From: Paramacrobiotus metropolitanus
Taxonomy: Eukaryota; Tardigrada; Eutardigrada; Parachela; Macrobiotidae
Assembly: GCF_019649055.1 (NCBI RefSeq)
Contig: NW_026570280.1
Location: 806,001-870,000, forward strand
Length of the DNA: 64,000 nt
Reading direction: 5' to 3'
In this document: positions 52,401 through 59,391 of the stretch, one piece after another
How positions within the stretch are numbered: position 1 is the stretch's first letter
Layout of the letters: each line of letters starts with the position of its first letter
Notes under the pieces: model-generated
What the model was told of the DNA's origin: nothing
Seen by the model: the letters and a program-made list of their open reading frames with translations, nothing else
Databases searched by the model: none
Translations under genes and position numbers: made by a program

Positions 52401-53571
52401 GAGTCAGCCGAAGACAACAAAGTCGAAAAAGAAGCCGGTTAAGAAGAACGAACCGAAGTCATCCGAAGTGGTATCGTCATCGGAAGAATCACCCGAAGAC
52501 GATGACGAAGACGACGAGGACTTCCAAACACCTGGAAGCGGATCGCCGAAGGATGACGATGACAACGACGAGAACGGTAAACCACCACCGTCGGCTCCGG
52601 CACCTCAACAGCAGGGTGAACCGGAGATACCGGATAAACAACCGGAGTCCAAGGAGGAGAACGGAGACAAATCCGCCGATAACTCCAAGGACGACGACGG
52701 AGGAGTATACGTCCCTCGCCAATACGGTCATCGGATATCCGTGACACCGGACTCCGACCAACAGCTACTTCTTAGGGAATGGAACGAGGACACCCGGCAG
52801 GAATTGCCAAACGACATTCCCCCATTGGCTAACGTCAGGGTAAAATATACCGGCATTAAAAGCGCCCAAAAACCGAAGCCAAGCGTCTCGGAATACGACG
52901 CCGGATGGATGTATACATACGCCGCCCTGAAAGCCCTCGCAACCCGCGGACCGAAATTCGCCACACCGAAAATCGCACACAAACTTCTCCAACATTGGAA
53001 GGTGAATGAATGCGAATGGCGAGAACTAAGTATCGGCCTCGTCGGACGTTATTGCGACCTTGGATATTGGGGAGGAAAACTTATCCGGACGTACACCAGC
53101 ACAAAGCGGATGTACTACGAGTTCCCACCGGAGAAGAAAGATCCGGCCCCTTCAACATACGAAGGATGGATACACGCCATCGAAGCGTGTATGGAAATGT
53201 CATGGCATCCGGACGGGATGACGCGTGGTGAACTCTTGCACCAAATGACGGCACGATTCGAGTTCGCCTGGTTCGCCAAAGAGCCTCAACTGACGGATCC
53301 GAAGTACAAACCGAAGAGGGATTCGAAGAGGAAGGGCTACGACTTGGCCGAAGAATTGGAATGGGTCCTAACAAAAGGACTCTCTCAGAATCGATTCGCC
53401 TCAAGTACGGACTTTACGTCCCCAACCCAGCGGTTTGTAGCATGCAACCCGTCAACTCATCGGCATGGACATTTACCGAAGGAACGACCGGCCACGGAGC
53501 AACAGAACGAGTCGACCGACTCTCTCCAAGTGGACCGGCCGGAACCGACCGAAGCACCCACTCGGGAATAA
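46414..53571 (+). CDS. ORF5, giant accessory protein (2385 aa)
   Basis: The first in-frame ATG after the ORF4 stop is 46414, but the frame is open from 46216 and the 66 codons before the ATG also look coding (FNKINDLIANIGLIEDL-like). Residues 1 to about 950 continue the helical hairpin repeats of ORF4 with PTTQAV (near 41), TTTQAV (near 137) and PTTTAV linkers. Residues 950-1640 are disordered, with alternating basic and acidic low-complexity segments and possible nuclear localisation signals. Residues 1648-1903 form a predicted mainly helical globular domain (MRVIAWTLDFGLAVAVHRQWG). Residues 1950-2080 are Lys/Asp/Glu-rich. A second globular domain covers 2099-2330 (WMYTYAALKALATRG, WRELSIGLVGRYCDLGYWG). 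I recognise no family. The length and persistence of the frame with element-like codon use show it is maintained. Confidence 0.75.
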   Translation: MAIHRIDIAGWSEKFPTFSTEGSEATPGDIRTSPISTPPLPTTQAVNGAQSSDSQMSNAERVRRLAELKREREDVITRSNDTRGWMSTLPTGDNHPQQFQALLDQYKQLYNRHSDLDRLIQSEEQKVHLDIALTPATTTQAVTLTTLASDAVIVQGRIAIQEAEDILKRIQERATRGLEPNVRKLTEEFTAHIQLVRNLIQPGMVEPGVHSQLVQNGINSLRDFSRNQRRPQDFDRMSPVTLPSTSSASEMYATMRKIRRERMRSVISDGWDLLEDLQRLYIKKTPTDAEAIKAAQQKIDNLMAYMKKAEDLLGKNEPTDVEERQLRSTVERITEILGAEPEYTRIKTPSPPRRPAPTTTAVMTLVGTTPMDNILGNMEVICRAGQDLAEIFNHRLNETLPKSERTNLIEDDRDLRIELDYADAIGSWGIPGPGPNQDRLVEALQSILDHVKQHLANPTRQAPPTEAAPSPVPTPGMDIELPFVDNAVDQQEVDFAKVEDEYREAVDVMEKLSQQLRNLDPTQDFEKRMQKAVEEQYNICSRRAEDLWKILEANPQRVKPTSTSTQPQSTSTEQPVQPTLAEQRQVLDQKLARAQQIAAGLQRQVDGMDGTEPTIRNIRTAIEDQLRISQMHVQDLEAEIDMLRRQGVQHRTPASQHPTSSTQPTSTSAQVQSQPNSTASSTQRKPVDTVDRPMSPATEARIMEAIPDTDVLPDTVAPHIVKLLARVTELTTKMRARRNFCEENSQQAHDLDRDILARGNNARFIRRLCHPDAPQTANTRQHLIRTTAWLKMRVRDYEEEKEKDKQTPTTSLATEAMAIGRPSRTKQTQSTRKPNFDSVRLPPPPAQQPVNIDSEMLARIQGTLKRADEVIIELRQMMDATDQRSPQYLQIDINLGHLENNAKEIRFILRPTTVWSAKNQERLMLLVATIDSFIEDFDKRKEAEEQRRKAKQPPSAKKAKVQRSPPRSTNSAETNPPADQDDPMDDAPLPPLENEPEAMDTSELPKRKPKPLVRPTTLLGLPQREPKSDGRLTLQPKGQGSPKPVRKPKTTDNIEEHGPRRRLFPSKSPPPVRTKEQLLELMKAAPTLPPAEEKADQSQEPAVIGTKALFTPAVHKKLVRQAKTLDLQRILYEAQRQGGIRDRTMTDDQQTQLAERIHATAQERDKILRRLVVVRCGKQELRQIPLDATIIKSIQLLRRPRIHPAAYTLEIEPRPGQQVTEKISTVMSDSSEAEECEDDFGSDDSMQQQAASKPKGSTPRRSRSPVKQISPNRAASQPTRMPSQPTLEQPRRFTPRNTPTKPKETQEEMDTTSPSEAKTGLPVGTSPQRDELISVHSGPRLTIDETDRTEESKIRPTKRSIEKEVPPQDESREFHDDLALQHVKDLTRSEQDVCVDMAFPEDRELWNMLWNRRTNLVGNTTAVRREHDRLTQKMAEVMKRMGDNYRAEKSRPKALQEPTQAQQKTTASTPKPKTTSQLVVKMKVPQPTRAPSVQIDDDPALDARVIHSANATRPSRKDKRKAKKEAAKQVATPKPAEKAKETTKPKSDPTVKTPKPNPAKRHKSSDDLDISDAGPQRTERKEKPAEPHDAEADARRFQELMKAAGTKPTKPKPSASEEPKPSTSKQSDVESEQLSDIEDKDSISDHGNGDPYEGFKGDLKEIFEHGADTDESQWPAPDDIRQRLPDEQPDDPVDIVIRTVRVHVEVVRSIENAKTNGMDIYQSLVRDLSTNIEVDGQAGTWLTHQFMMRVIAWTLDFGLAVAVHRQWGRMAELLPPDVIKSLKSSTGKNSDDIPTRIVRCIGYIRNPRGSTLVQIARVYNVMYMNKKGNIDEIINNILTDHVASMVEENTLQTTNAERGVPLRYTVPGFIPEQQRREFNLRMSYVNTDELPKGTETAVEEYSEADEQPSGEAADMLQIARSAGLSSQKRIQARPRPRAPHEPVTYINTASAPTGRASIAKQTRSAKGRFVAKDVQSLPPPSPMELSPEPEDLTQRKSQPKTTKSKKKPVKKNEPKSSEVVSSSEESPEDDDEDDEDFQTPGSGSPKDDDDNDENGKPPPSAPAPQQQGEPEIPDKQPESKEENGDKSADNSKDDDGGVYVPRQYGHRISVTPDSDQQLLLREWNEDTRQELPNDIPPLANVRVKYTGIKSAQKPKPSVSEYDAGWMYTYAALKALATRGPKFATPKIAHKLLQHWKVNECEWRELSIGLVGRYCDLGYWGGKLIRTYTSTKRMYYEFPPEKKDPAPSTYEGWIHAIEACMEMSWHPDGMTRGELLHQMTARFEFAWFAKEPQLTDPKYKPKRDSKRKGYDLAEELEWVLTKGLSQNRFASSTDFTSPTQRFVACNPSTHRHGHLPKERPATEQQNESTDSLQVDRPEPTEAPTRE
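46528..46556 (+). repeat. Hairpin CCGTTG...ACACA...CAACGG
   Basis: Outer 6-bp stem around the constant CGACC-ACACA-GGCCG core, encoding the PTTQAV linker in ORF5. Confidence 0.8.
46817..46845 (+). repeat. Hairpin CAGCG...ACACA...CGCTG
   Basis: The same core as at 46528, but both outer stem strands differ and still pair. The repeat spacing is 289 bp. Confidence 0.8.
48069..48092 (+). repeat. Hairpin GGCTAACCC-ACAAA-GGGTTaAGCC
   Basis: A 9-bp stem with one bulged A on the CC-ACAAA-GG core, in ORF5. Confidence 0.85.
49467..49495 (+). repeat. Hairpin ACTTGGG...CCCAAGT
   Basis: A 7-bp outer stem plus CTC/GAG inner pairing around a CCACAAA loop, in ORF5. Confidence 0.7.
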
Positions 53572-53848
53572 GGAGACGCAGAAAGCGTCGGAGGAGTCGC
53601 AGAATCGACCTCCTCCATAAAACACCACAAAGGTGTTAACCGACCAACAGAAGTCGACCTACCTCATTCGGCCAACAGAAGTTGAATAGGCGCCACACAG
53701 ACGCCTTGTACCAGCTCGAGAACCGACCTGGCCCGACCGTAGCAATTATAGGGTGTAAAACTTATAGGACGCAACCAACAATGGTTTGCTTAACTTTCAC
53801 TTTGACAGACGCGTACGGAGCCCTACACAAGGGAATGCTCACAGTGTA
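53572..53848 (+). other. ORF5-ORF6 spacer with hairpins and a mini-ORF
   Basis: Contains the perfect hairpin AACACC-ACAAA-GGTGTT (53621-53637). A 22-codon mini-ORF starts at ATG 53781, itself within a GCAACC-AACAAT-GGTTtGC hairpin (53771-53789). The mini-ORF ends at TAA 53847-53849, which overlaps the ORF6 ATG as TAATG, an arrangement known for termination-reinitiation. Confidence 0.6.
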
Positions 53849-55996
53849 ATGCCAGCGCGACACGGGACAACAACCGACTCCCCTTGCGCGCAGTGCATCA
53901 TTTCCTTCACCAATGAACGGACCGAACTGATCGGACTACAGCCAAGAGCTCAGGCAGCGGCACTATACATTAACGTCGTCGCTGGAAACCTGAGTGCATA
54001 CCGCTACCTGGCCGGACGAGAATCCTTGGTGGACCAGTTAGAAGCACACGAACAGGACAATCTGGCCACCATCCAACGCCAACGAAGCGCGGACCCGAGA
54101 TGGGAAGGAACTCGACCCCCAGTCTTAACAGATAGACTGTGGGAATACCGTCAAATCCAGGACGTGAAGCGGCAAATGGCGGATCAGAAGAAAATTAAGG
54201 AGGTGGATCGGAAGATTGCAACAATGCAAGTCCATCCACCACCGACCTCTTATGAACCGGAGATAAAAGTTCGACTTCCAGCACCCACACAGGGTCGCTC
54301 GGAAGCCGACCAGCTGATTCACAACATACGTGATGTCTTCGTCGGAGATCCTCAACGACCATTGAAGGATGCTTCGGTCAAATGGATGATGAACATGCCG
54401 GACGGAACTCAACAGATGGTTACTCTTACACCGGCGACGGAGGAGCAGTTGACGGCAGTCCAACAAAGGGCTATGCCAGTAGTCACACAGGCTCGGCCAA
54501 CTGTTCCCCAGCAAATTCCTCAACCTGGAACGTCAACTCGAACGATGGCTCCACCGACGACTCAACAGCAGTCACGTCGACCAGCCAGAGATCTCGCCGG
54601 ACACGACCTCCGACATCGGATCGGCCAAGATGCTCGACACAAAATCGAGGAACAACGGGCCGTTATCCGAAGTGCTGGTAAGGAACCAACCAGACCTCCA
54701 CCAGGAAAACGAACTGGATCCGGAGAAACCGGAATTGGACTGGTGATCGACTCAACGAGGAAGTCGAAGAGAAACTTGGCACCGACCGAACAGCAACCGG
54801 ATGCCCACATGGCAGAACCGGCGGCCGAAGTGGAAGTCGAAGCACAACATGATGCTCAACCGGACCAGATGGATGTCGAAGTGGCCGACCAGATGGCACA
54901 ACTACCCGAAGTTGAAGTGCCAGCTCGAGAAGACCCTCGGTACGACCTTGCCAGACAACAGGCAATAGAAGTCGTCATGCCACACCCAACCGAACGGACG
55001 AATCATAGCATGAACACCATGGATTATGAGGAACGACATCGCCCACAAGTGTGGCGGATGGTGGAGAATCTACGACAGTTCCTCGTCCGATCCGGATACC
55101 AGACATTGGTCGAACAACAACAATGGAAACCGGACTTCAATATGGACGCTCACACCAACGAGAATGTGGAACATCCGTACACCAGAGCGAACGCCTTACC
55201 GTCGATGACCGACCCGAACTTGCTGAATGTACCGTTGTACAGTCCGGACTGGACACGTGCAAGTCAACTCGGGGCTCGCGAATACGCGCACGACGAGCTG
55301 GAAGGTATGGCCCAGTTCTTCATCACTGACGCCCACCCGGCCTTTGTCATCACCGCAGCACGAGCAGCATTGGACTTAGTCCAATATCTCCCAGAAGGGG
55401 AGGTCGACTTGGCTCCTGACGGTGTTACGGCATTCCTGCGATACATCTTCGCAGCGAGAATCGGCAATTACTTCTGCCATTACACCTTGTACGGACTGTA
55501 CCAGAACCAGCAGATACCAGCCGAACTCCAAACCATCGTAGCCCAACTTGGCACTCCGATGCGGAGCAGCATTCAAGCCGTCTGGTTGCGAGACCTGCTC
55601 TACACCCACGAACGTTACGCGGTGAAGTATGGTTTCAGCGAGGACTACATCGATCCTTGCGACGATGCAACCAGGTTCATCAGCTGGTACAGAGAACACA
55701 AAGTTCTCCCCAGCGGATTCACGTCACACCCATACGAACCATGGATGTCAGACGCTTTGGCACCTGGCGCACAACCGTACGCGCTGAAGCTTCGGAAGCA
55801 AGCGGCCAAGGACAAGAAGACCCGAACCGAACGTTCAGGCCAGGAAACGGATGAGACAGACGATACGTCTCAACGGAGTGGCCCGGCGACATGTAAACCG
55901 TCGTCGTTACGACCACACCACCGGTATCGCCCTGACGACGACCACGAAGATGACTATTTCGGCGGCGACCCGCCGATCAACGTCGAACTCGGATAA
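53849..55996 (+). CDS. ORF6, accessory protein (715 aa from the first ATG)
   Basis: The frame is open from about 53786, but the first ATG is 53849, overlapping the mini-ORF stop. An N-terminal block (CAQCIISFTNERTELIGLQ) is followed by a helical region to about residue 150. A disordered middle is rich in Thr, Gln and Pro, with acidic EVEVEAQHDAQPDQMDVE. The C-terminal domain of about 280 residues (VWRMVENLRQFLVRSGYQ, AAARAALDLVQYLPEG-like, YIDPCDDATRFISWYREH) is rich in Trp and Tyr and predicted helical. A basic tail and an acidic D/E-rich end follow. No homolog recognised, and no membrane segment, so there is no support for an envelope protein. It could be a further structural or RNA-binding protein. 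Stop TAA 55994-55996 is followed at once by a strong hairpin. Confidence 0.75.
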   Translation: MPARHGTTTDSPCAQCIISFTNERTELIGLQPRAQAAALYINVVAGNLSAYRYLAGRESLVDQLEAHEQDNLATIQRQRSADPRWEGTRPPVLTDRLWEYRQIQDVKRQMADQKKIKEVDRKIATMQVHPPPTSYEPEIKVRLPAPTQGRSEADQLIHNIRDVFVGDPQRPLKDASVKWMMNMPDGTQQMVTLTPATEEQLTAVQQRAMPVVTQARPTVPQQIPQPGTSTRTMAPPTTQQQSRRPARDLAGHDLRHRIGQDARHKIEEQRAVIRSAGKEPTRPPPGKRTGSGETGIGLVIDSTRKSKRNLAPTEQQPDAHMAEPAAEVEVEAQHDAQPDQMDVEVADQMAQLPEVEVPAREDPRYDLARQQAIEVVMPHPTERTNHSMNTMDYEERHRPQVWRMVENLRQFLVRSGYQTLVEQQQWKPDFNMDAHTNENVEHPYTRANALPSMTDPNLLNVPLYSPDWTRASQLGAREYAHDELEGMAQFFITDAHPAFVITAARAALDLVQYLPEGEVDLAPDGVTAFLRYIFAARIGNYFCHYTLYGLYQNQQIPAELQTIVAQLGTPMRSSIQAVWLRDLLYTHERYAVKYGFSEDYIDPCDDATRFISWYREHKVLPSGFTSHPYEPWMSDALAPGAQPYALKLRKQAAKDKKTRTERSGQETDETDDTSQRSGPATCKPSSLRPHHRYRPDDDHEDDYFGGDPPINVELG
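54275..54305 (+). repeat. Hairpin CTTCC...ACCC-ACACA-GGGT...GGAAG
   Basis: Two-tier stem on the CC-ACACA-GG core inside ORF6. Confidence 0.7.
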
Positions 55997-56024
55997 GATC
56001 AGGTTCCCACATTGGAACCTGATC
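55997..56024 (+). terminator. Strong hairpin directly after the ORF6 stop
   Basis: GATCAGGTTCC and GGAACCTGATC form a perfect 11-bp stem around CACATT, beginning at the base after the ORF6 stop codon. It is the longest perfect stem found in the element. A role in translation termination, RNA stability or processing is inference. Confidence 0.7.
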
Positions 56025-56054
56025 CCCCACGTGGAACATCCGAGGGGATTGAAC

Positions 56055-56073
56055 ATCGACCACAAAGGCCGAT
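56055..56073 (+). repeat. Hairpin ATCGaCC-ACAAA-GGcCGAT
   Basis: Non-coding copy of the CC-ACAAA-GG hairpin with the usual A/C mismatch. Confidence 0.8.
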
Positions 56074-56156
56074 TATGGTCGAGAACCGACCTGACTGAAA
56101 AACAGTCCTGCTGAGAAACAGCATAGTCGAGAAACGACTCCGGAATGGATACCTTT

Positions 56157-56176
56157 TTCTTTTGTTTCTCTTACAG
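56157..56176 (+). promoter_or_regulatory. Splice-acceptor-like sequence before ORF7
   Basis: A long pyrimidine tract (TTTCTTTTGTTTCTCTTACAG) ends in AG at 56175-56176, 14 bases before an ATG in strong Kozak context (ACCATGG). Confidence 0.5.
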
Positions 56177-56189
56177 AAACCGACCAACC

Positions 56190-56570
56190 ATGGTAACAGC
56201 GGAAGTCAACAACGACTACGCCGGATTCTTCGGTCTGACTCGGAAACGCGTGGTAAGACCTGGGTACTTCGGTTCTTTCACCGTACCGGTACGTCCCCCG
56301 AGGAATCCCCTGGAAAGAACTGAACAACCGACTTCAGTTCCCCAGCTTGGCATGAACAGATTGGAACCACGTCTGCTAACAACAGCATATCGTGAGCCAC
56401 GTTCTGCTACCATCGGAGCCAACAGAAGCCCCAATCCGCGTTACATGGAACGAAGATTACTCCGGCCAACCGACTCCGGAGCACAGACCGAGAGGATTAC
56501 GCTAACATGGTGTAGAACACGTCGCTGCGCGCTCTTCGTCATGTTTGCCGAGCACCCGTGGCCAACCTAG
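56190..56570 (+). CDS. ORF7, small basic protein (126 aa)
   Basis: Begins at ATG 56190 in ACCATGG context after the acceptor-like tract; the frame also has an upstream ATG at 56145. The product starts MVTAEVNNDYAGFFGLTRKR and is rich in Arg, Pro and Thr. It has no signal peptide or membrane segment, and no homolog is recognised. Its base composition follows the element. If real it is probably made from a spliced mRNA. It could also be non-coding leader sequence that happens to be open. Confidence 0.4.
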   Translation: MVTAEVNNDYAGFFGLTRKRVVRPGYFGSFTVPVRPPRNPLERTEQPTSVPQLGMNRLEPRLLTTAYREPRSATIGANRSPNPRYMERRLLRPTDSGAQTERITLTWCRTRRCALFVMFAEHPWPT

Positions 56571-56672
56571 GAACCGGGTAAGCCGACCAGCAACCTTCAC
56601 CATAGGTAACAGCGGACATCCTCAGCGGGACTGCCAACAGGGCAGAGTGATCAACCCCGATCACTGGAAACT

Positions 56673-56695
56673 AGGTCGACCACAAAGGCCGACCT
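56673..56695 (+). repeat. Hairpin AGGTCGaCC-ACAAA-GGcCGACCT
   Basis: Same core and mismatch as 56055-56073, but with AGGTCG/CGACCT in place of ATCG/CGAT. Confidence 0.85.
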
Positions 56696-57477
56696 TGTTC
56701 CCCGCAGTAACTTTACAATTTTCGTCGAACGCAACTATGACACTCGTCGAACCCGACGATCCGGAACGGACCCCACGAAAAGCGGTCTGTCAGCGGATCG
56801 GCGAGGGACACTCCCCGCTCCGCTGGCAGACCACTCCGGCGAAAAGACTCCGGAGAACGGACCGCAGACCGCGGATAGAACCACGATATGGTATCTCGGA
56901 AAGTCTGCAACAACGCAGACCGCTGAACCACGACCAGAACGGATCGGACAGGGGAGCATAAACGAAGACGCAGACCGCGCCAAGGATCACGATGGCCAAG
57001 TCGTACCGGATTCTCCGCTGAACCCAGAGCTACAGACTCTGTACCTGGAGTCCAACCGACGTCTCCCCCGGAGGATATCGGACATAACCGCCGATTCACC
57101 GGTGACCACGACTACGCGCGCCTCGAACGTGCTGCCATTACCTGAAGAGGAACAACGACGGTGATTCGGCTACCAGTGTACCGACGACTCCGCCGCCAAC
57201 CTGCTTCCCCATGTCCTCAATGGAACATCCTAGGCAGATCGCGTTAGAACACACGACCTGCACCCCTTGACGAACACCGAGAACGGAGATCATCTGCCCG
57301 CAACAGTGCCGGCCAGATGTTCTGCGTCATCGGCAAAGGAATTCAGTGGACTTCGGACACCTACCCCCAACTGACGCGGCTAGGCGTCCCTGGTTCGCAA
57401 CTAAAGAAAACGAAGAATCGGATCTGATACGACCTCAGGAACTGCATGTGCATGACGAATTTAAACCAAAGAGGATG

Positions 57478-57504
57478 GTGAAAAGAGACCACAAAGGCTC
57501 TTCA
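57478..57504 (+). repeat. Hairpin GTGAA-AGAG...ACAAA...CTCTTCAC
   Basis: Stem of about 8 bp with a bulged A on each tier, on the CC-ACAAA-GG core. Confidence 0.7.
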
Positions 57505-58102
57505 CCGCCATCCGGAAGTATGATGCATGAGGAAGTACTAGTCACTTGGCCAACAGATGCCATGGTAACATACCATTGCTCAACATGGAGCGGGACTCGG
57601 ACGCCCAGAGGCACTTCACTTCAGTCGACTAACCGGAGGACGCGCCGGAACTCGGACCCGTCCGGAGATACCTTACTCGGACCGACCAACAGAAGTCCGG
57701 ATCCGACCCAGAGTCAGGAGCGCAGCCGCAGAAGAACGGAGTTGCGATGCCGAATATCCTTCTGCCAGTCCGAACTGACCGAAGGATGTCCGAACACAAG
57801 GGACCCAGTCAACTGTGGCTGGAAGTACGGAACATCCGAGAGTAAGTTAACTTGACGAGTGCCGACTAGCCCCACATTGGGCGTAACGGTATAAGTCGTT
57901 TTAACCGACCTCGAACTGGAGGTCGGAAGTGACCAAACGGAGGTCGGATAGATGCGACAACAGCATCGGAACAGTAACTAAAACTTCGAAATCGACCTCC
58001 CAGCGGAAGAATTCAACCTTAGGACGGATGGAAACACACTTCATCCGACCTCGGGACGTCGGACATACCCGACCCGGGGATATCCGACCTCACGTCGGAT
58101 CA

Positions 58103-58130
58103 GTTAGCCGACCAACATTGGTCGACTAAC
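58103..58130 (+). repeat. Hairpin GTTAGcCGACC-AACATT-GGTCGaCTAAC
   Basis: Ten base pairs with one internal mismatch, of the AACATT loop class. Confidence 0.85.
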
Positions 58131-58555
58131 TCAGTCAAATAGGACGGAAAAAGACGGATAACTACCTCGCGATGGACGAATCCAACTAAGGTCGACCATC
58201 GATGGATGGAATATCCGACCTCGAGTCGCACAACATTGTGACCGACTACAGGTCGGATAACAACGGAACACACCGAATCGCATGACCGAACGGAGGTCGG
58301 AAATGCACGACAACAAGTCGACCAAGCAATCAGAGGTCGGACATCGATCTCCAAACGGAAGAATTCAACTTTCCGACGGTCGGGTAGCAACAACATGCAT
58401 CGGATGGAAGTCAACCGGACACTCCCACCGAAGATACCGAGGATTTCCGACCGGACCTTCGAGCCAGTTCGCATCGGATAACTTCATAACCAGGCTCGTG
58501 GTAGCAGATTTAACGGTTTACCCGACCACTTGTGAACGGAACTGCTGTACTTGAC

Positions 58556-58570
58556 GACCACAAAGGTCGC
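58556..58570 (+). repeat. Hairpin CGACC-ACAAA-GGTCG
   Basis: Perfect 5-bp stem on the recurrent core. Confidence 0.75.
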
Positions 58571-59139
58571 ATGACTTGAGTATAGCTTTGTCCGACCTGG
58601 ACTTCGGAGTTCGGAACTTAGCCGGATTCCCATACTGCCGATCGACTCATCGGTAGTCCGACCTTGGTCAACCGACCTCGGTCTAACTTCCCCATTCAGA
58701 GAGGATGCTTCGGCATTTGCAACTGCAACGGTGCCTCTTTCTTCCCAACGGACGGATACGAGTCGGAAGTAAGTGTTAACCATGCTTATCCGACCTCGGT
58801 GATTTTAGCCGGTTACGACGGGTAACCCGGGAACCGACGCCCCGGACCCAACTTACCGGACAACATTGGACAGGAGACCCCGTGGCAACTCAAGCACCCC
58901 GTGGACGTCATCCTAGTCGGAATAGGACCCCCGGACAGATTTTTGTATTTTTTTTAGAATTCTTTCCTAACAAACGGAATTGTATTTTTATAGTTTGGTC
59001 TCTTTGACAGATCTGTTTTTGTAACCCTTTTGCTCACTGGAATTGTGAATAAAACTTTATTTTTCTTTCGCGCTGTATAACTTTCATTACATTTTTCATT
59101 GTTCTCCGATGCCAACAGAAGCAAGAAGCCAGCCAACAG

Positions 59140-59391
59140 ATGCATCACCGGCCCAACGAAACGCACGAGCAACTTCCGGATTTCTCGGCCGTGAGCTGCT
59201 TGCCTCTCACGGGTTCGGAAGTGGATGAAGGGACGGTCAACCGGACACCGGACTCCCAGCTGCCAGAGGACGCGTACCGGCGACCCCACACTGGGTCCAA
59301 CCGGAGAGTTGTGCAGTACTGGTGCGGTACTGAGTCGGAGCATCCTTCGCGGGAGCTCGGATTCCCGCCCAGAGGCATGTCAGGCACATGA
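59140..59391 (+). CDS. Possible small ORF8 running into the 3' LTR (83 aa)
   Basis: An ATG-started frame (MHHRPNETHEQLPDF...) covers the last 240 bp before the LTR and ends 14 bases inside it. An acceptor-like CTCCGATGCCAACAG lies about 20 bases upstream. No domain recognised. It may be chance, although its GC-rich composition contrasts with the AT-rich stretch just before it. Confidence 0.25.
   Translation: MHHRPNETHEQLPDFSAVSCLPLTGSEVDEGTVNRTPDSQLPEDAYRRPHTGSNRRVVQYWCGTESEHPSRELGFPPRGMSGT

Larger units (their letters stand above)
56571..59139 (+). other. 3' non-coding region of the element, rich in hairpins
   Basis: About 2.6 kb with no supported ORF. It holds many stems: AGTGATC/GATCACT (56646-56665), AGGTCG/CGACCT on the ACAAA core (56673-56695), GTGAA-AGAG/CTCTTCAC (57478-57504), GTTAG-CGACC/GGTCG-CTAAC (58103-58130), CCGAC/GTCGG (58242-58256) and CGACC/GGTCG (58556-58570). 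From about 58935 the sequence becomes AT-rich and includes an AATAAA at 59049. Confidence 0.7.

Noticed and set aside
31584-55916. Many long minus-strand and alternate-frame open frames within the giant element
   Set aside because: They mirror the plus-strand genes. The T-poor, CGA-rich composition leaves the other frames open, and none has a domain or start context.
56545-57855. Open frames at 56545-56961 and 57346-57855
   Set aside because: They begin at TTG and GTG, lack a good ATG context and look like compositional by-products of the hairpin-rich 3' region.
53849-59377. Envelope gene of a retrovirus-like element
   Set aside because: The extra ORFs were checked for a signal peptide, fusion peptide or C-terminal membrane anchor; none is seen.
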